In this document: one piece after another, positions 1 through 7,625 of the stretch | How positions within the stretch are numbered: position 1 is the stretch's first letter | How the letters are laid out: every line of letters starts with the position of its first letter | IMG/VR virus record: IMGVR_UViG_3300021335_001867 | Coordinates: 1-49,837 of that record | Source: a virus | Length of the DNA stretch: 49,837 nt | Reading direction: 5' to 3' (one strand) | The notes under the pieces: generated by a model | Seen by the model: the letters and a program-made list of their open reading frames with translations, nothing else | Database searches by the model: none | What the model was told of the DNA's origin: nothing | Made by a program: the position numbers and the translations under genes

Positions 1-375
1 AGTTTTATCTTTGTGCTGCGGAGTCCTTGTCATTGTTTCTGCATCTATCACACCCATCTCAACTAACTGATCAAAGCCTTCTTCAAACTCTTGGAATAGG
101 TCGTCTACTGTTACAACACCTCTTTCTACAATTTCCGGATTATATGTAGCTTCCCCTGATACAGGAATTAGGATATAATCATTCTTAGTTTTGCTCCAGC
201 TCTTGTAAACTTTCTGTTTCCATTGCGGATTAAAGATCTTTTTCTTTTCTCCTGCTTTCCACGGCTCTTCATATTCATCACCCCATTCATCTTCATGATC
301 ATAATCCCAGTCGCCCATTGGTTGGAAATCGCTAATAGGAGCTTCCTTAATCCTTTTAAATTCTTTGAATCTCAC
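1..375 (-). CDS. Acidic phage protein, N-terminal part (gene runs off the window)
   Basis: The frame is open from a GTG at 375 to the window edge, 125 codons with no stop. An AAGGAC ribosome binding site lies just upstream of the GTG. The visible part begins [13 protein letters not shown] and has a very acidic, tryptophan-rich stretch near residues 20-45 ([11 protein letters not shown]). There is no membrane segment or signal peptide. It reads away from the ALAS gene and has a TAAATA-type late promoter candidate 30 bases upstream, so late (virion or assembly) expression is likely. I do not recognise the family. Confidence 0.7.
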   Translation of the reverse strand, partial: MRFKEFKRIKEAPISDFQPMGDWDYDHEDEWGDEYEEPWKAGEKKKIFNPQWKQKVYKSWSKTKNDYILIPVSGEATYNPEIVERGVVTVDDLFQEFEEGFDQLVEMGVIDAETMTRTPQHKDKT

Positions 376-400
376 AGCTTGTCCTTTTATTATTTCTTGT

Positions 401-416
401 TTACATATTTATGTAA
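401..416 (-). promoter_or_regulatory. Late-promoter-like ATAAATAT inside a 7-2-7 dyad
   Basis: The sequence TTACATA-tt-TATGTAA is a perfect dyad between two divergent genes. On the minus strand it reads ATAAATAT (412 to 405), like the T4 late consensus TATAAATA, placed for the gene starting at 375. It is also the only promoter-like signal close to the ALAS start at 425. Confidence 0.4.
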
Positions 417-424
417 ATAGCAGT

Positions 425-1618
425 ATGATAGATAAAAAGCCGTTTCATGATACAATAGAAGCATTAAAGCAACAAGGTAGATATCGTGTGTTTAACGATA
501 TTGTACGTGAACGAGGAGACTTCCCCCGTGCTATCTGGTATGGACCGTACGCTATTAAAACAGTTGTAAACTGGTGTAGCAACGACTATCTTGGCATGGG
601 GCAGAACAAAGTTGTAATAGATGCTATGCATACTGCACTTGATCAAACAGGCAGTGGTAGTGGAGGAACTCGTAACATTGGAGGCACTAGTCACTATCAT
701 GTTGCGTTAGAAAAACAATTAGCCATGCTCCATCGGAAGGAACGGGGGCTGTTGTTTACGTCCGCTTATGTCGCAAATGAATGGACGCTGATCGCCTTAA
801 CCAAAATCATACCCGACCTAGTATTCCTAAGTGATAGCAAGAATCACGCATCCCTTATCCAAGGGATCAGGCATAGTGGGGCTCCCAAACGGATTTGGCA
901 GCATAATGATATGGACGATCTGGAACGTGCATTAAAAGACTTCCCTACAGGCACGCCTTGCATCGTGTTCGAATCCGTGTATAGCATGGATGGAGATGTG
1001 TCACCAATGCACGACATTTGCGACCTTGCCGACCGCTATGGAGCCATAACTTACATAGATGAAGTACATGCTGTTGGTCTATATGGAAACACAGGTGCAG
1101 GTAAGTTAGAAGAATTAGGTTTACAAGATCGTGTTGATATTGTAAATGGTACATTAGGCAAAGCATTTGGAATGCAAGGAGGTTATATTGCTGCAGATGA
1201 AATTGTTTGTGATGCTGTGCGTTCTATTGCTAGTGGTTTCATATTTACAACTAGTCACAGTCCTGTGATATGTGCCGGAGCACTTGCCAGTATAAAGTAT
1301 GTAATGGATCATAATGATTTAAGGATAAAGCATCAAGCCCAATCACAGAAGCTCAAAAAACATTTACAGGCATTAGGATTTGAAATACATCCTGCAGCAA
1401 GTACACATATTGTACCTGTAATAGTAGGAGACGCTGTGAAATGTAAAGCAATGAGCGATGCTCTATTAAATGATCACAGCATTTATGTACAGCCTATAAA
1501 TTTCCCCACAGTAGAAGAAGGGACAGAACGTTTGCGGTTTACGCCTACACCTCTCCACACTGATAATATGATAAATGAGCTGGTAAATGCGTTAAGGACT
1601 TTGTCGTGGAAACCATAA
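425..1618 (+). CDS. hemA: 5-aminolevulinate synthase (C4 pathway)
   Basis: This PLP enzyme condenses glycine and succinyl-CoA to 5-aminolevulinate, the first committed step of heme synthesis in alphaproteobacteria. At 397 residues it is full length. Family blocks are collinear: [65 protein letters not shown], the PLP-lysine block GTLGKAFG (Lys246), SGFIFTTS, and the C-terminal VQPINFPTV and [10 protein letters not shown]. These match ALAS rather than BioF or Kbl. ATG 425 is chosen because the family begins near here; an in-frame upstream start at 365 would add an unrelated hydrophobic stretch. No clear Shine-Dalgarno is visible. The next gene starts inside its end (GTG 1606). Bases about 720-1070 are clearly GC-richer than the rest of the gene. 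Confidence 0.95.
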   Translation: MIDKKPFHDTIEALKQQGRYRVFNDIVRERGDFPRAIWYGPYAIKTVVNWCSNDYLGMGQNKVVIDAMHTALDQTGSGSGGTRNIGGTSHYHVALEKQLAMLHRKERGLLFTSAYVANEWTLIALTKIIPDLVFLSDSKNHASLIQGIRHSGAPKRIWQHNDMDDLERALKDFPTGTPCIVFESVYSMDGDVSPMHDICDLADRYGAITYIDEVHAVGLYGNTGAGKLEELGLQDRVDIVNGTLGKAFGMQGGYIAADEIVCDAVRSIASGFIFTTSHSPVICAGALASIKYVMDHNDLRIKHQAQSQKLKKHLQALGFEIHPAASTHIVPVIVGDAVKCKAMSDALLNDHSIYVQPINFPTVEEGTERLRFTPTPLHTDNMINELVNALRTLSWKP

Positions 1619-2472
1619 AAATAGACGAATATGCTAATAGGCCCTACTTACTTTCTAAGCATTCTTTTGCTTGGGAAAATCCTTCTTATAATGCGCTAAG
1701 ATTGATCCAAGATTTTTATGATGCAAATGAACATCAACTTTACTTTGGATATATTAAAAGTGACGAAATAGAATATGAACATTTAAGCGAAATTGAAAAT
1801 CAGGTAAAGTATTGGATTGATAACAAAATGTGGACGCCTTTTGAAAAAAATCCTGTTCATGCAGAAAATTTAGCAGAACTTGAAAAAAAAATGATAGCAA
1901 AACAAGTGTATCTTTTTGGTGAATATCAAAACAGTGGAAAAAAATGGAGATATCCTATGACAGTCCACTATAATCCAAGACAGGGTACATTTGTAGCTCA
2001 TCCTGGAGGAACTAGAACACGCATTTTATCCTTAATTGGTGCCGAAAAAACAAGAGTATGGTATCATACGATAGATAAAAATATTCAACCAAAAGGAGAA
2101 TTTCAACCTGTATCGGTTATAGATATAAGGAAAGTCAACAAAGATAACACTCATGATATGGTTATTGATTTTGTTCCTGATCATGGATCATTTATTCCAC
2201 ACATTGCCTACGACTTAGGTTTGAGACCTAAGTATCTTGTAAAATCTCAAAACAACATAGTATACAATCTGTCTAGATCTAATATATGTTCTAATACTAA
2301 AGAATTAAAAATTTTTAACACCTTTGTGGTTAGATTTAGAAAATACAAGAGCCGTACATGGATGTTAACAGTAACAAATTATTCAATAAAAAGCGAATTA
2401 AATTGCTTTTTTTCTTTGTGTAATGGAAAAAATTATAAAGACGACAACATGAGCTTAAGGTTATGCAATTAA
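1606..2472 (+). CDS. Unknown protein following ALAS
   Basis: This is a 288-residue protein that I do not recognise. The GTG start at 1606 overlaps the end of the ALAS gene by 13 bases and has AAGGA about 8 bases upstream, so the two are probably translationally coupled. The protein is soluble, rich in aromatic and charged residues, with a central stretch [25 protein letters not shown] and a C-terminal half rich in Lys and Asn. There is no signal peptide, Walker motif or metal-binding cluster. Codon use is strongly AT-rich, unlike the middle of the ALAS gene. Its place between ALAS and a DUF454 protein suggests a joint role, but nothing in the sequence states one. Confidence 0.75.
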   Translation: METIKIDEYANRPYLLSKHSFAWENPSYNALRLIQDFYDANEHQLYFGYIKSDEIEYEHLSEIENQVKYWIDNKMWTPFEKNPVHAENLAELEKKMIAKQVYLFGEYQNSGKKWRYPMTVHYNPRQGTFVAHPGGTRTRILSLIGAEKTRVWYHTIDKNIQPKGEFQPVSVIDIRKVNKDNTHDMVIDFVPDHGSFIPHIAYDLGLRPKYLVKSQNNIVYNLSRSNICSNTKELKIFNTFVVRFRKYKSRTWMLTVTNYSIKSELNCFFSLCNGKNYKDDNMSLRLCN

Positions 2473-2885
2473 ATTTTAAAAAATTATTTTGGTTTTCAGC
2501 AGGAATGTTTTTCCTAGCTGTCGCATTTATTGGAGTCTACTTGCCAGGATTGCCGTGGAGTACTCCTGCTGTAATTGCAGCATTTTGTTTTAGTAAGAGT
2601 AGCGATAGGATGCATCGCTGGTTGTATAATCATAAACTGTTTGGGCCTTTCCTTACTGGCTGGCAAGAGAAAAGGATATTTCCTACCAAGTTCAAATATT
2701 TTATGGTAGTTACAATGTGCAGCAGTTTAATCCTAATGTGGTTTACAACTGGTAATCTTACGGCGATCTATTGGACGGCAGGTTTTATGGTATTGGTAGT
2801 AATATGGGGATGGAGATATCCTGGCAGCGAAACAGAATGGCAACGCAGGAAAGATAATGGTCAAAAGATCGCTTGGCTTAATTGA
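2463..2885 (+). CDS. DUF454 (YbaN-like) inner-membrane protein
   Basis: The 140-residue protein matches the DUF454/YbaN family. It has an N-terminal membrane segment (about residues 8-30), the family signature GVYLPGLPWSTPAVIAAFCF followed by the SSDRMHRWLYNHKLFGPFLTGW block, and two more membrane segments near 80-115. The biochemical role of the family is unknown. The ATG at 2463 overlaps the preceding gene by 10 bases, completing a three-gene unit with ALAS. A bacterial housekeeping-type membrane protein is unusual cargo for a phage. The 3' end overlaps the convergent gene ending at 2861. Confidence 0.85.
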   Translation: MQLNFKKLFWFSAGMFFLAVAFIGVYLPGLPWSTPAVIAAFCFSKSSDRMHRWLYNHKLFGPFLTGWQEKRIFPTKFKYFMVVTMCSSLILMWFTTGNLTAIYWTAGFMVLVVIWGWRYPGSETEWQRRKDNGQKIAWLN

Positions 2886-3613
2886 GTTGCCCAATCTTTA
2901 TGTGATATAGGTCCAGCATGGGCAAAGTCCCTTGCTACATCATCTAAGCCAACATGTATATCTAAAAAGTCGTAATAGTAATTTATTTTTTTTTCAGCAT
3001 CAAATACACCAAAAAAGAAACATTTATCTTTAAACATTGTTTTAATATAATTTATTGCAAATTTTGCATATTGCAAGTGAGAGTTTGTTTCAGTCCATAC
3101 CTGCAGAAAATCAAAATCTCTTCGACTTTCTCTATTTTTTGATATTTGTAAAAGTTTTTCCTGATAAGGTGATATAGCCCATCCCCATCCTAAGTTTCTA
3201 TTTTTATTATCTTCTGACAACACTGTAAAACGGTGCAGATTTGGTACTTGGAGAATAACATATTTAGGTTTTAATTTGTGAAGTATTTCTAAATTATAAA
3301 GATGATAAAAGATAGAGGTTCCAGACTGCCCTAAATTAACAACAGGACATGCTGTTAATTCTTGTAATTGATATGACCAACATTCCTTGTCATCTAATCC
3401 TATGCCTTGGGTATAACTACATCCTAATGCTAATATAGATTCATTCCATTTTATCTCTTCAAACTCGTTGCACCTATAACCTTGTGAATTAAAGGTGTAG
3501 GTTATTTTATCTTGATTATATTTTTTTATTATTTCTGTTGTATGTCCTAAAAAATTATGATATATTCCAGGAAATTTTTGTTTAGTTGTCGCCTTTGCAA
3601 GAGTTATGCTCAT
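2861..3613 (-). CDS. SGNH/GDSL-hydrolase-like protein (paralogue 1)
   Basis: This 250-residue protein has the layout of SGNH hydrolases. Block I is LGCSYTQGIGL (putative nucleophile Ser66), a glycine block VVNLGQSGTS follows, and the C-terminus carries RDFAHAGPISHKDWA (Asp229, His232, His238). SGNH enzymes de-esterify acylated sugars or lipids, but some phage members may be structural. The gene at 39827-40633 shares the N-terminal FNSQGYRC / FNSKGFRC block, the GCS-T block and the HAGP-(x2)-H block, so the two are paralogues. The ATG at 3613 overlaps the HNH gene stop (ATGA). Substrate unknown. Confidence 0.7.
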   Translation of the reverse strand: MSITLAKATTKQKFPGIYHNFLGHTTEIIKKYNQDKITYTFNSQGYRCNEFEEIKWNESILALGCSYTQGIGLDDKECWSYQLQELTACPVVNLGQSGTSIFYHLYNLEILHKLKPKYVILQVPNLHRFTVLSEDNKNRNLGWGWAISPYQEKLLQISKNRESRRDFDFLQVWTETNSHLQYAKFAINYIKTMFKDKCFFFGVFDAEKKINYYYDFLDIHVGLDDVARDFAHAGPISHKDWATQLSQAIF

Positions 3614-4116
3614 AAATATTTCTCCCAGACTGGATGCTTTATATCAAATTCTAACTGTTTACGCTTCGCAACCAATTCCCAATAGTCAGGCTTAAACGGT
3701 AATTGCTTAGGTCTCTCTACCCTGTTACCTTTACGTTCATTGCAGAAGTGACAGGCAACCACAATGTTTTCCCAATTGGTCCTACCACCTTTGCTCAGAG
3801 GAATGACATGGTCCATTGTACATTGGCTATGGGCTAGTCTTTGTTCGCAATACTGGCAGGTGTATAAATCTCTTATACATATATTAGTTTTTGAAAATCT
3901 AGGTTTGCGTTTTGTCCGTAGGCGTTCTTTCAACATTATCACAGCAGGTACACGGGTTTCCCAACTGGGGCTCCTAACCACCCAATCATCATACCATTCT
4001 AATACCGTGCATTTATCTAAGAACAAATAAGTTATAGCATCCTTCCACTGTATTGCGCTCAGTGGAAGGTAGTTAAGTGGGAGTCCGTCTGTGCTTAAAA
4101 CTAGAACGTCGGTCAT
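3610..4116 (-). CDS. HNH endonuclease
   Basis: A 168-residue HNH nuclease. The C-terminal half has the zinc-type HNH core: CQYC, TMDHVIPLSKGGRTNWENIVVACHFCNERKG, with Asp-His as catalytic centre and two CxxC pairs. The N-terminus (VLVLSTDGLPLNYLPLSAIQWKDAI) matches the common free-standing bacterial and phage HNH family. ATG 4116, one base after the stop of the upstream gene, is preferred over an in-frame TTG at 4140. Possible roles are homing or DNA processing; context does not decide. Confidence 0.85.
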   Translation of the reverse strand: MTDVLVLSTDGLPLNYLPLSAIQWKDAITYLFLDKCTVLEWYDDWVVRSPSWETRVPAVIMLKERLRTKRKPRFSKTNICIRDLYTCQYCEQRLAHSQCTMDHVIPLSKGGRTNWENIVVACHFCNERKGNRVERPKQLPFKPDYWELVAKRKQLEFDIKHPVWEKYL

Positions 4117-4117
4117 A

Positions 4118-4555
4118 TCATGTTTCGATAGGTTTCTCAAATTGTGCTGGTTTTAAATTTGTGCCACTGCCAATAATGCAAGCGGCTATACCCATAGGAT
4201 TAGATAACATCTCGTCGGGTAACTTAAAAACAATGCTGTAGGATCCTGTTTGAGGGTTCATAAACATTGCCGTTTCGCCTGTTACAACTCGTGGAGGTAA
4301 TTGACCTTTTGGATCCATAGGAACTTGCATAATGCTTTTGTTACTGTGGATAAAAGGAATTTCCTGGTAAGGTGCCAACTTTGCCATAATAGCTGGTAAA
4401 GTTCCGCAATCCATTGCCATTGGCATCTTGTGTAATTGTAACTGTGGTGGTACCACACGTTGTGGTTGCTGTGTGCTCGGCTCTTCGGCGTGTAAGGATA
4501 CTGTTGTGAGCAATATCGCTAACCCGCTGAAAAGCGATATCAGGGTTAGCTTCAT
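4118..4555 (-). CDS. Secreted protein with signal peptide
   Basis: The 145-residue protein starts MKLTLISLFSGLAILLTTVSLHAEEP, a clear Sec signal peptide with a probable cleavage after HA. The mature part is proline- and glutamine-rich at first, with two cysteines (CGTLP near residue 51 and AACIIG near 126) that could pair in the periplasm. I do not recognise the family. A TATAGGAGT ribosome binding site and an AATAAATATT late-promoter-like box lie just upstream, next to the endolysin cluster, so an envelope or lysis-related late role is plausible. Confidence 0.75.
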   Translation of the reverse strand: MKLTLISLFSGLAILLTTVSLHAEEPSTQQPQRVVPPQLQLHKMPMAMDCGTLPAIMAKLAPYQEIPFIHSNKSIMQVPMDPKGQLPPRVVTGETAMFMNPQTGSYSIVFKLPDEMLSNPMGIAACIIGSGTNLKPAQFEKPIET

Positions 4556-4573
4556 TTTATACTCCTATAAACT

Positions 4574-4583
4574 AATATTTATT
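4574..4583 (-). promoter_or_regulatory. Late-promoter-like box AATAAATATT
   Basis: On the minus strand AATAAATATT lies about 20 bases before the ATG at 4555, with an AGGAGT ribosome binding site between. This resembles the T4-type late motif seen before several virion genes in this window. Confidence 0.4.
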
Positions 4584-4586
4584 CTA

Positions 4587-5153
4587 TTAAAAATATTGAT
4601 CGAACATCTGCGATCCGCAAAGCTTAAAGCTTTCTTCCCATAATTTGCTATGCTGGTTAGAAAAAACTAGATTTTCTGGAGGATCAGCGATTAACCAGCT
4701 ATGTTCTGCGCGATATGGCCACTTCCCATTTAATTCAGCTTCTATCTGTAAAGGACTCCATCCACTCATGCCTGCAAACAATCGCCAATGAGCAGGAGCA
4801 TCTCCATGTGCTAATTTTTCTAACATAAAATCATCGCTAGAAATCATTAGATTACCGCTTACTCTAGCAGTGTTATGAGTGGCCCAGTCATCAGTGTGAA
4901 GTAATACCAAGGCCTGTGAATTCACTGGACCTCCATGGAATACCGGAGGAACGTTTCCAGAAAACTGAATCTTTTTTTCATCACAAATATCTTGCACAGT
5001 GTAGCGACTAGGTTTATTTAAAATTAAACCTATAGAACCTTTTTCTAAACTATGCTGATAAATGTAAATTACTGATTTATGGAAGATAGTATCTTTTGGA
5101 GCGTTTGGATGTGCGATTAGAATTTTGCCTTGGAGATTTTTATAATCATACAT
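4587..5153 (-). CDS. AlgH/YqgE family protein (DUF179, UPF0301)
   Basis: At 188 residues it is the full length of the YqgE/AlgH family. Matching blocks are GKILIAHPN near the start, IGLILNKPS, VFHGGPVNSQALVLLHT, the SGNLMISSD block and FAGMSGWSPLQIEAEL. In bacteria the family is linked to transcriptional regulation in some species, but its biochemistry is unresolved. It sits between a secreted protein and the endolysin, overlapping the endolysin gene by 8 bases, so it is probably expressed with lysis or late genes. It may be host-derived cargo. Confidence 0.9.
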   Translation of the reverse strand: MYDYKNLQGKILIAHPNAPKDTIFHKSVIYIYQHSLEKGSIGLILNKPSRYTVQDICDEKKIQFSGNVPPVFHGGPVNSQALVLLHTDDWATHNTARVSGNLMISSDDFMLEKLAHGDAPAHWRLFAGMSGWSPLQIEAELNGKWPYRAEHSWLIADPPENLVFSNQHSKLWEESFKLCGSQMFDQYF

Positions 5154-6048
5154 TTTGAATTTGATCTAATTTGGCTAAGACATCAGTTGCATCTACATTT
5201 GATTTATTGTCTCCTACCCCTTGATATCTTGACATGTTAGTGTCAGGTTCAGGTAATCCTGCCCAAGTTCCAGCTAATAATTTAAGAAATTTAGCACTTG
5301 TAATCTGTCCGTTTAAAAATTTATCAAGTCTATGTTGATTTTTTAAATGGTATAGTGCAATTTCGTCTTGAGTTTCTTTATTAAAAACAGTTTTATCTGG
5401 GTCAAGGCCCATTTGGCGAACAAGTCCTCTAAGCGTTTCATAGATATACTGGTACCTTCCTGATGCCGAACCTCCGTATTTTTTAATCCTTCTTCGCATA
5501 TCTCTAAACAGTTCGTTTAAAGTCATACTTGTAATGTCTGGCCTAACTTTATTTGGATAAATTGCATCATACCTACCACTAGATTCTGGTTGAGCTATCA
5601 AATCAAGAACTTCTTTCTCTTTATCAAAACCGACTGATAAAGGTTTAGTTTTTTCTTTTTCTTTTTCCTTTTCCCAAGGAGTCTGAGGTACTACTGGTTT
5701 GTCTATCTTTTTATCAGGCTTACGATGTGTTCCTGTACCTATCATAAAAGGGTTAACCGGTACTTTAGGTTTCGCTATCCATTTTTCCATAGCTCTTATT
5801 GTGTTTTTACCAGCATCGCCGTCTACTCTTAATCCTGCATCCTTTTGGAATTTTTTAACGGCCATTGCTGTTTTCCTGCCGTATATCCCGTCAACTGGTC
5901 CAGCATCATAATTATTATCATTCAACCATTCTTGCAGTTCTTTTATTTCTTCTTTTGTACCTTTTCTAAAAAGACCCCCTCGCATTTTAGGATTTAGGTA
6001 CATAAATTGTGCTTCTTGGATTATGTCATGCAAATCAGAGAAATTCAT
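5146..6048 (-). CDS. Endolysin: peptidoglycan-binding domain plus lysozyme-like domain
   Basis: A 300-residue two-domain hydrolase. Residues about 28-90 are a PG_binding_1 domain (IKELQEWLNDNNYDAGPVDGIYGRKTAMAVKKFQ and following Gly-Asp-Ala-Gly turn). A lysine- and glutamate-rich linker (about 100-140) joins it to a lysozyme or transglycosylase-like domain beginning LIAQPESSGRYDAIYP, with Glu155 as candidate acid and a later SASGRYQYI block typical of goose/T4-like fold transglycosylases. There is no signal peptide, so export would need a holin, or the enzyme is virion-bound. The start ATG overlaps the stop of the small upstream gene. Confidence 0.8.
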   Translation of the reverse strand: MNFSDLHDIIQEAQFMYLNPKMRGGLFRKGTKEEIKELQEWLNDNNYDAGPVDGIYGRKTAMAVKKFQKDAGLRVDGDAGKNTIRAMEKWIAKPKVPVNPFMIGTGTHRKPDKKIDKPVVPQTPWEKEKEKEKTKPLSVGFDKEKEVLDLIAQPESSGRYDAIYPNKVRPDITSMTLNELFRDMRRRIKKYGGSASGRYQYIYETLRGLVRQMGLDPDKTVFNKETQDEIALYHLKNQHRLDKFLNGQITSAKFLKLLAGTWAGLPEPDTNMSRYQGVGDNKSNVDATDVLAKLDQIQNV

Positions 6049-6293
6049 GCTACGGTTCCTGATCCATAATCGGGTATCTCTCCCCCGTATTGTTTACCTC
6101 TAATTTTTTTTCCACCCATTGTAACTCGTCTATCGTTAATTAGATGCGATTTATTTCCCTCTCTTGCTCGCAGCCCTTGACTTTTACAGCTAGCTTCTGC
6201 ACTGGCTCCTATATTTTTCTTTGGACTCAGGCATAATTCTCTACTAGCCTTCCATTCTTCTTCAAGAGATTCATCTATATCATGTAAAAACAC
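6045..6293 (-). CDS. Small basic protein, unknown
   Basis: This 82-residue protein starts at GTG 6293, chosen because AAGGAG lies 6 bases upstream; an upstream TTG at 6341 lacks such a site. It has an acidic N-terminus (DIDESLEEEW), then a basic stretch with two cysteines and a glycine-rich end (MGGKKIRGKQYGGEIPDYGSG). The stop overlaps the endolysin ATG (ATGA), so translation is coupled. Function unknown. A TAAATATT box at 6316-6309 could be its late promoter. Confidence 0.55.
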   Translation of the reverse strand: MFLHDIDESLEEEWKASRELCLSPKKNIGASAEASCKSQGLRAREGNKSHLINDRRVTMGGKKIRGKQYGGEIPDYGSGTVA

Positions 6294-6308
6294 AACGCAC
6301 TCCTTTTT

Positions 6309-6316
6309 AATATTTA
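6309..6316 (-). promoter_or_regulatory. Late-promoter-like TAAATATT
   Basis: The minus-strand box TAAATATT lies about 15 bases upstream of GTG 6293, directly before the AAAAAGGAG ribosome binding site. It could drive the lysis cluster 6293 to 4118. Confidence 0.35.
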
Positions 6317-6327
6317 CCTTTTTTATA

Positions 6328-6355
6328 TTGACACAAGACAAAAAAATGCTACACT
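6328..6355 (+). promoter_or_regulatory. Sigma70-like promoter, TTGACA-16-TACACT
   Basis: TTGACA at 6328-6333 and TACACT at 6350-6355 with a 16-bp spacer stand before the plus-strand small-gene run starting at 6386. It overlaps the 5' region of the divergent lysis cluster. Confidence 0.6.
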
Positions 6356-6385
6356 TATAACATACTAAATATTATAAAGGAAGCT

Positions 6386-6577
6386 ATGTTAGAAGCCCTC
6401 GCAATTTATTTGTGTGTAACCTTTTTTGTTTACACACTTGATCCTAATCCTACACCAGAAGGTTATACAAATTATGATCCTTGTATTAGGTGCGGAGAAG
6501 ATTGGGAATTTTATCCTGCAAATAATAATCCCAAAGATTCAACAATGATTGTTCCTCAGACTATGACAAAGGAGTAG
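6386..6577 (+). CDS. Small membrane-anchored protein with CxxC
   Basis: A 63-residue protein with an N-terminal hydrophobic segment (LEALAIYLCVTFFVYTL), then a polar tail containing a CIRCGEDW motif. AAAGGAAG precedes the ATG at 6386. It is first in a plus-strand operon of small genes. Function unknown. Confidence 0.65.
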   Translation: MLEALAIYLCVTFFVYTLDPNPTPEGYTNYDPCIRCGEDWEFYPANNNPKDSTMIVPQTMTKE

Positions 6578-6578
6578 A

Positions 6579-6776
6579 ATGGAAGAGGTTTTTTTTCAAA
6601 TGATTGCTTATGGTGCTGGAACCATAGCTGGTGTAATCTTAACAAGATATCAAATTGCAATAAAACAAAACGAATTGTTAGATTTATTAATTGACCAAGG
6701 CTTTCTTAGAAGTAAAGTTAATAATGATGGTAATATTGTTCTCCTAAAATATCACGATAATAGACAAAATCAATAA
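6579..6776 (+). CDS. Small membrane protein, unknown
   Basis: A 65-residue protein starting one base after the previous stop, with AAGGAG in the end of that gene as ribosome binding site. A glycine-containing hydrophobic stretch (IAYGAGTIAGVILT) is followed by a charged C-terminus. Unknown function, but the placement and ribosome binding site support a real gene. Confidence 0.6.
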   Translation: MEEVFFQMIAYGAGTIAGVILTRYQIAIKQNELLDLLIDQGFLRSKVNNDGNIVLLKYHDNRQNQ

Positions 6777-6799
6777 ATACATTACCGCAAGAAAAAAAA

Positions 6800-6970
6800 A
6801 TGTTCAAAACTACTTTTGGATTCCTACTAGGATGTTTTATTACATATAACTACATTATACCAAACCCAGAGTACAAAGCATTATTAGATGATGCAAATGT
6901 TGTTTTACTTGAGTTAATCCAATCTGCAGAAAATCAATTAAAAGAGAATGTTAACAATAAATCAAATTAA
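6800..6970 (+). CDS. Small membrane protein, 56 aa
   Basis: ATG 6800 opens a 56-codon frame beginning MFKTTFGFLLGCFITYNYI, a short hydrophobic anchor, followed by a predicted amphipathic helix rich in Leu, Asp and Glu. The end overlaps the next gene start at 6948 by 23 bases in another frame. No function recognised; supported by operon position and tight packing. Confidence 0.5.
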   Translation: MFKTTFGFLLGCFITYNYIIPNPEYKALLDDANVVLLELIQSAENQLKENVNNKSN

Positions 6971-7217
6971 AGTTGGGCAAAGTTATGCGTGTAAATTTAG
7001 ATGCGAGACCATGCTCGATGACCAAAACCTTCCTGTCACTTCTGATACAAAGAATCTTAAAGGTCCAGGAACCTACGAATCTTTAGGAGTTATAAAAACT
7101 AGAGATGTAGATAACCAACTTGTGGAACTTATTGATAACGTCACAAAAAGACAGTTTACAATTCCATTCACTGATATTTGGGACATCGATGAAGTAGAGT
7201 GGATTGAGGAATCTTAA
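6948..7217 (+). CDS. Small soluble protein, unknown
   Basis: An 89-residue protein (MLTINQIKVGQSYACKF...). The pattern of beta-type segments with VGQSY and LGVIKTRDVDNQLVELID suggests a small beta-barrel-like fold, which is inference only. AAAGAG lies upstream. It is the last gene before a GC-rich non-coding block. Confidence 0.6.
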   Translation: MLTINQIKVGQSYACKFRCETMLDDQNLPVTSDTKNLKGPGTYESLGVIKTRDVDNQLVELIDNVTKRQFTIPFTDIWDIDEVEWIEES

Positions 7218-7330
7218 CGACCCCGGCGATCGGTCCATCATTCCTTCCGGTTAAAGGCTTATTGTTCTACGGCCGCCGATAGCCATTTCCCCACCCCCTG
7301 GGAAACTAGGGGGCCTCTCCAACTTTTTGG
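7218..7330 (+). ncRNA. GC-rich structured non-coding element
   Basis: This stretch is far more GC-rich than its surroundings and has no good reading frame. Visible pairings: GGC-g-ATCGG (7226-7234 area) with CCGAT-a-GCC (7276-7284 area), and CCCCCT (7294-7299) with AGGGGG (7308-7313), the latter followed by a T run about ten bases on. It could be the terminator region of the upstream operon, a small RNA or a cis-regulatory RNA. I cannot match it to a known family. Confidence 0.35.
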
Positions 7331-7358
7331 TTGACTTTTTTTAGATTGTATATATAAT
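7331..7358 (+). promoter_or_regulatory. Sigma70-like promoter, TTGACT-16-TATAAT
   Basis: TTGACT (7331-7336) and a consensus TATAAT (7353-7358) with a 16-bp spacer, directly upstream of the small gene at 7387 and tRNA-Arg. Confidence 0.7.
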
Positions 7359-7386
7359 TATGATTTAACACTAACAAAGAGGATCT

Positions 7387-7494
7387 ATGTGGAATCAAAT
7401 TAACGAGAGTTTGTGGATTGAAAAAACATTTTACGGCTCTTTGATTGTAATTTGGTGGGCAGTTGTAATTTTGTTTTTGCTTAAATTCTTTTAA
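7387..7494 (+). CDS. Tiny single-span membrane peptide, 35 aa
   Basis: ATG 7387 follows AAGAGGATCT and opens 35 codons. The peptide has a short polar head (MWNQINESLWIEK) and one strong membrane segment (LIVIWWAVVILFLLKFF). It has its own consensus promoter at 7331. Such peptides in phages often act on host membrane enzymes or exclude other phages, but that is general family knowledge and not shown here. Confidence 0.55.
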   Translation: MWNQINESLWIEKTFYGSLIVIWWAVVILFLLKFF

Positions 7495-7501
7495 ACTTAA
7501 T

Positions 7502-7576
7502 GTCCCGGTAGTTAAATGGATATAACAGTAGACTTCTAATCTTCTATTCTAGGTTCAATTCCTGGTCGGGACACCA
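7502..7576 (+). tRNA. tRNA-Arg (anticodon TCT)
   Basis: A full cloverleaf: acceptor GTCCCGG/TCGGGAC, D stem GTTA/TAAC, anticodon loop CTTCTAA with TCT, T arm CTAGG-TTCAATT-CCTGG, and an encoded CCA end. The anticodon stem has one T-T mismatch. It reads AGA, a codon common in this AT-rich genome. Confidence 0.93.
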
Positions 7577-7584
7577 TAAAAAAG

Positions 7585-7612
7585 TTGACATAATTAACAG
7601 TTGTGTTATACT
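7585..7612 (+). promoter_or_regulatory. Sigma70-like promoter, TTGACA-16-TATACT
   Basis: TTGACA (7585-7590) and TATACT (7607-7612), 16-bp spacer, 13 bases before tRNA-Leu. Confidence 0.7.
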
Positions 7613-7625
7613 TTTAGAACATTAA

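Noticed and set aside
365-424. Longer ALAS start at 365
   Set aside because: It adds a hydrophobic stretch not found in ALAS and overlaps the divergent promoter region; ATG 425 gives the normal length.
3610-4116. Intron-borne homing endonuclease
   Set aside because: The HNH gene is free-standing in an overlapping operon; no split gene or intron boundary is visible around it.
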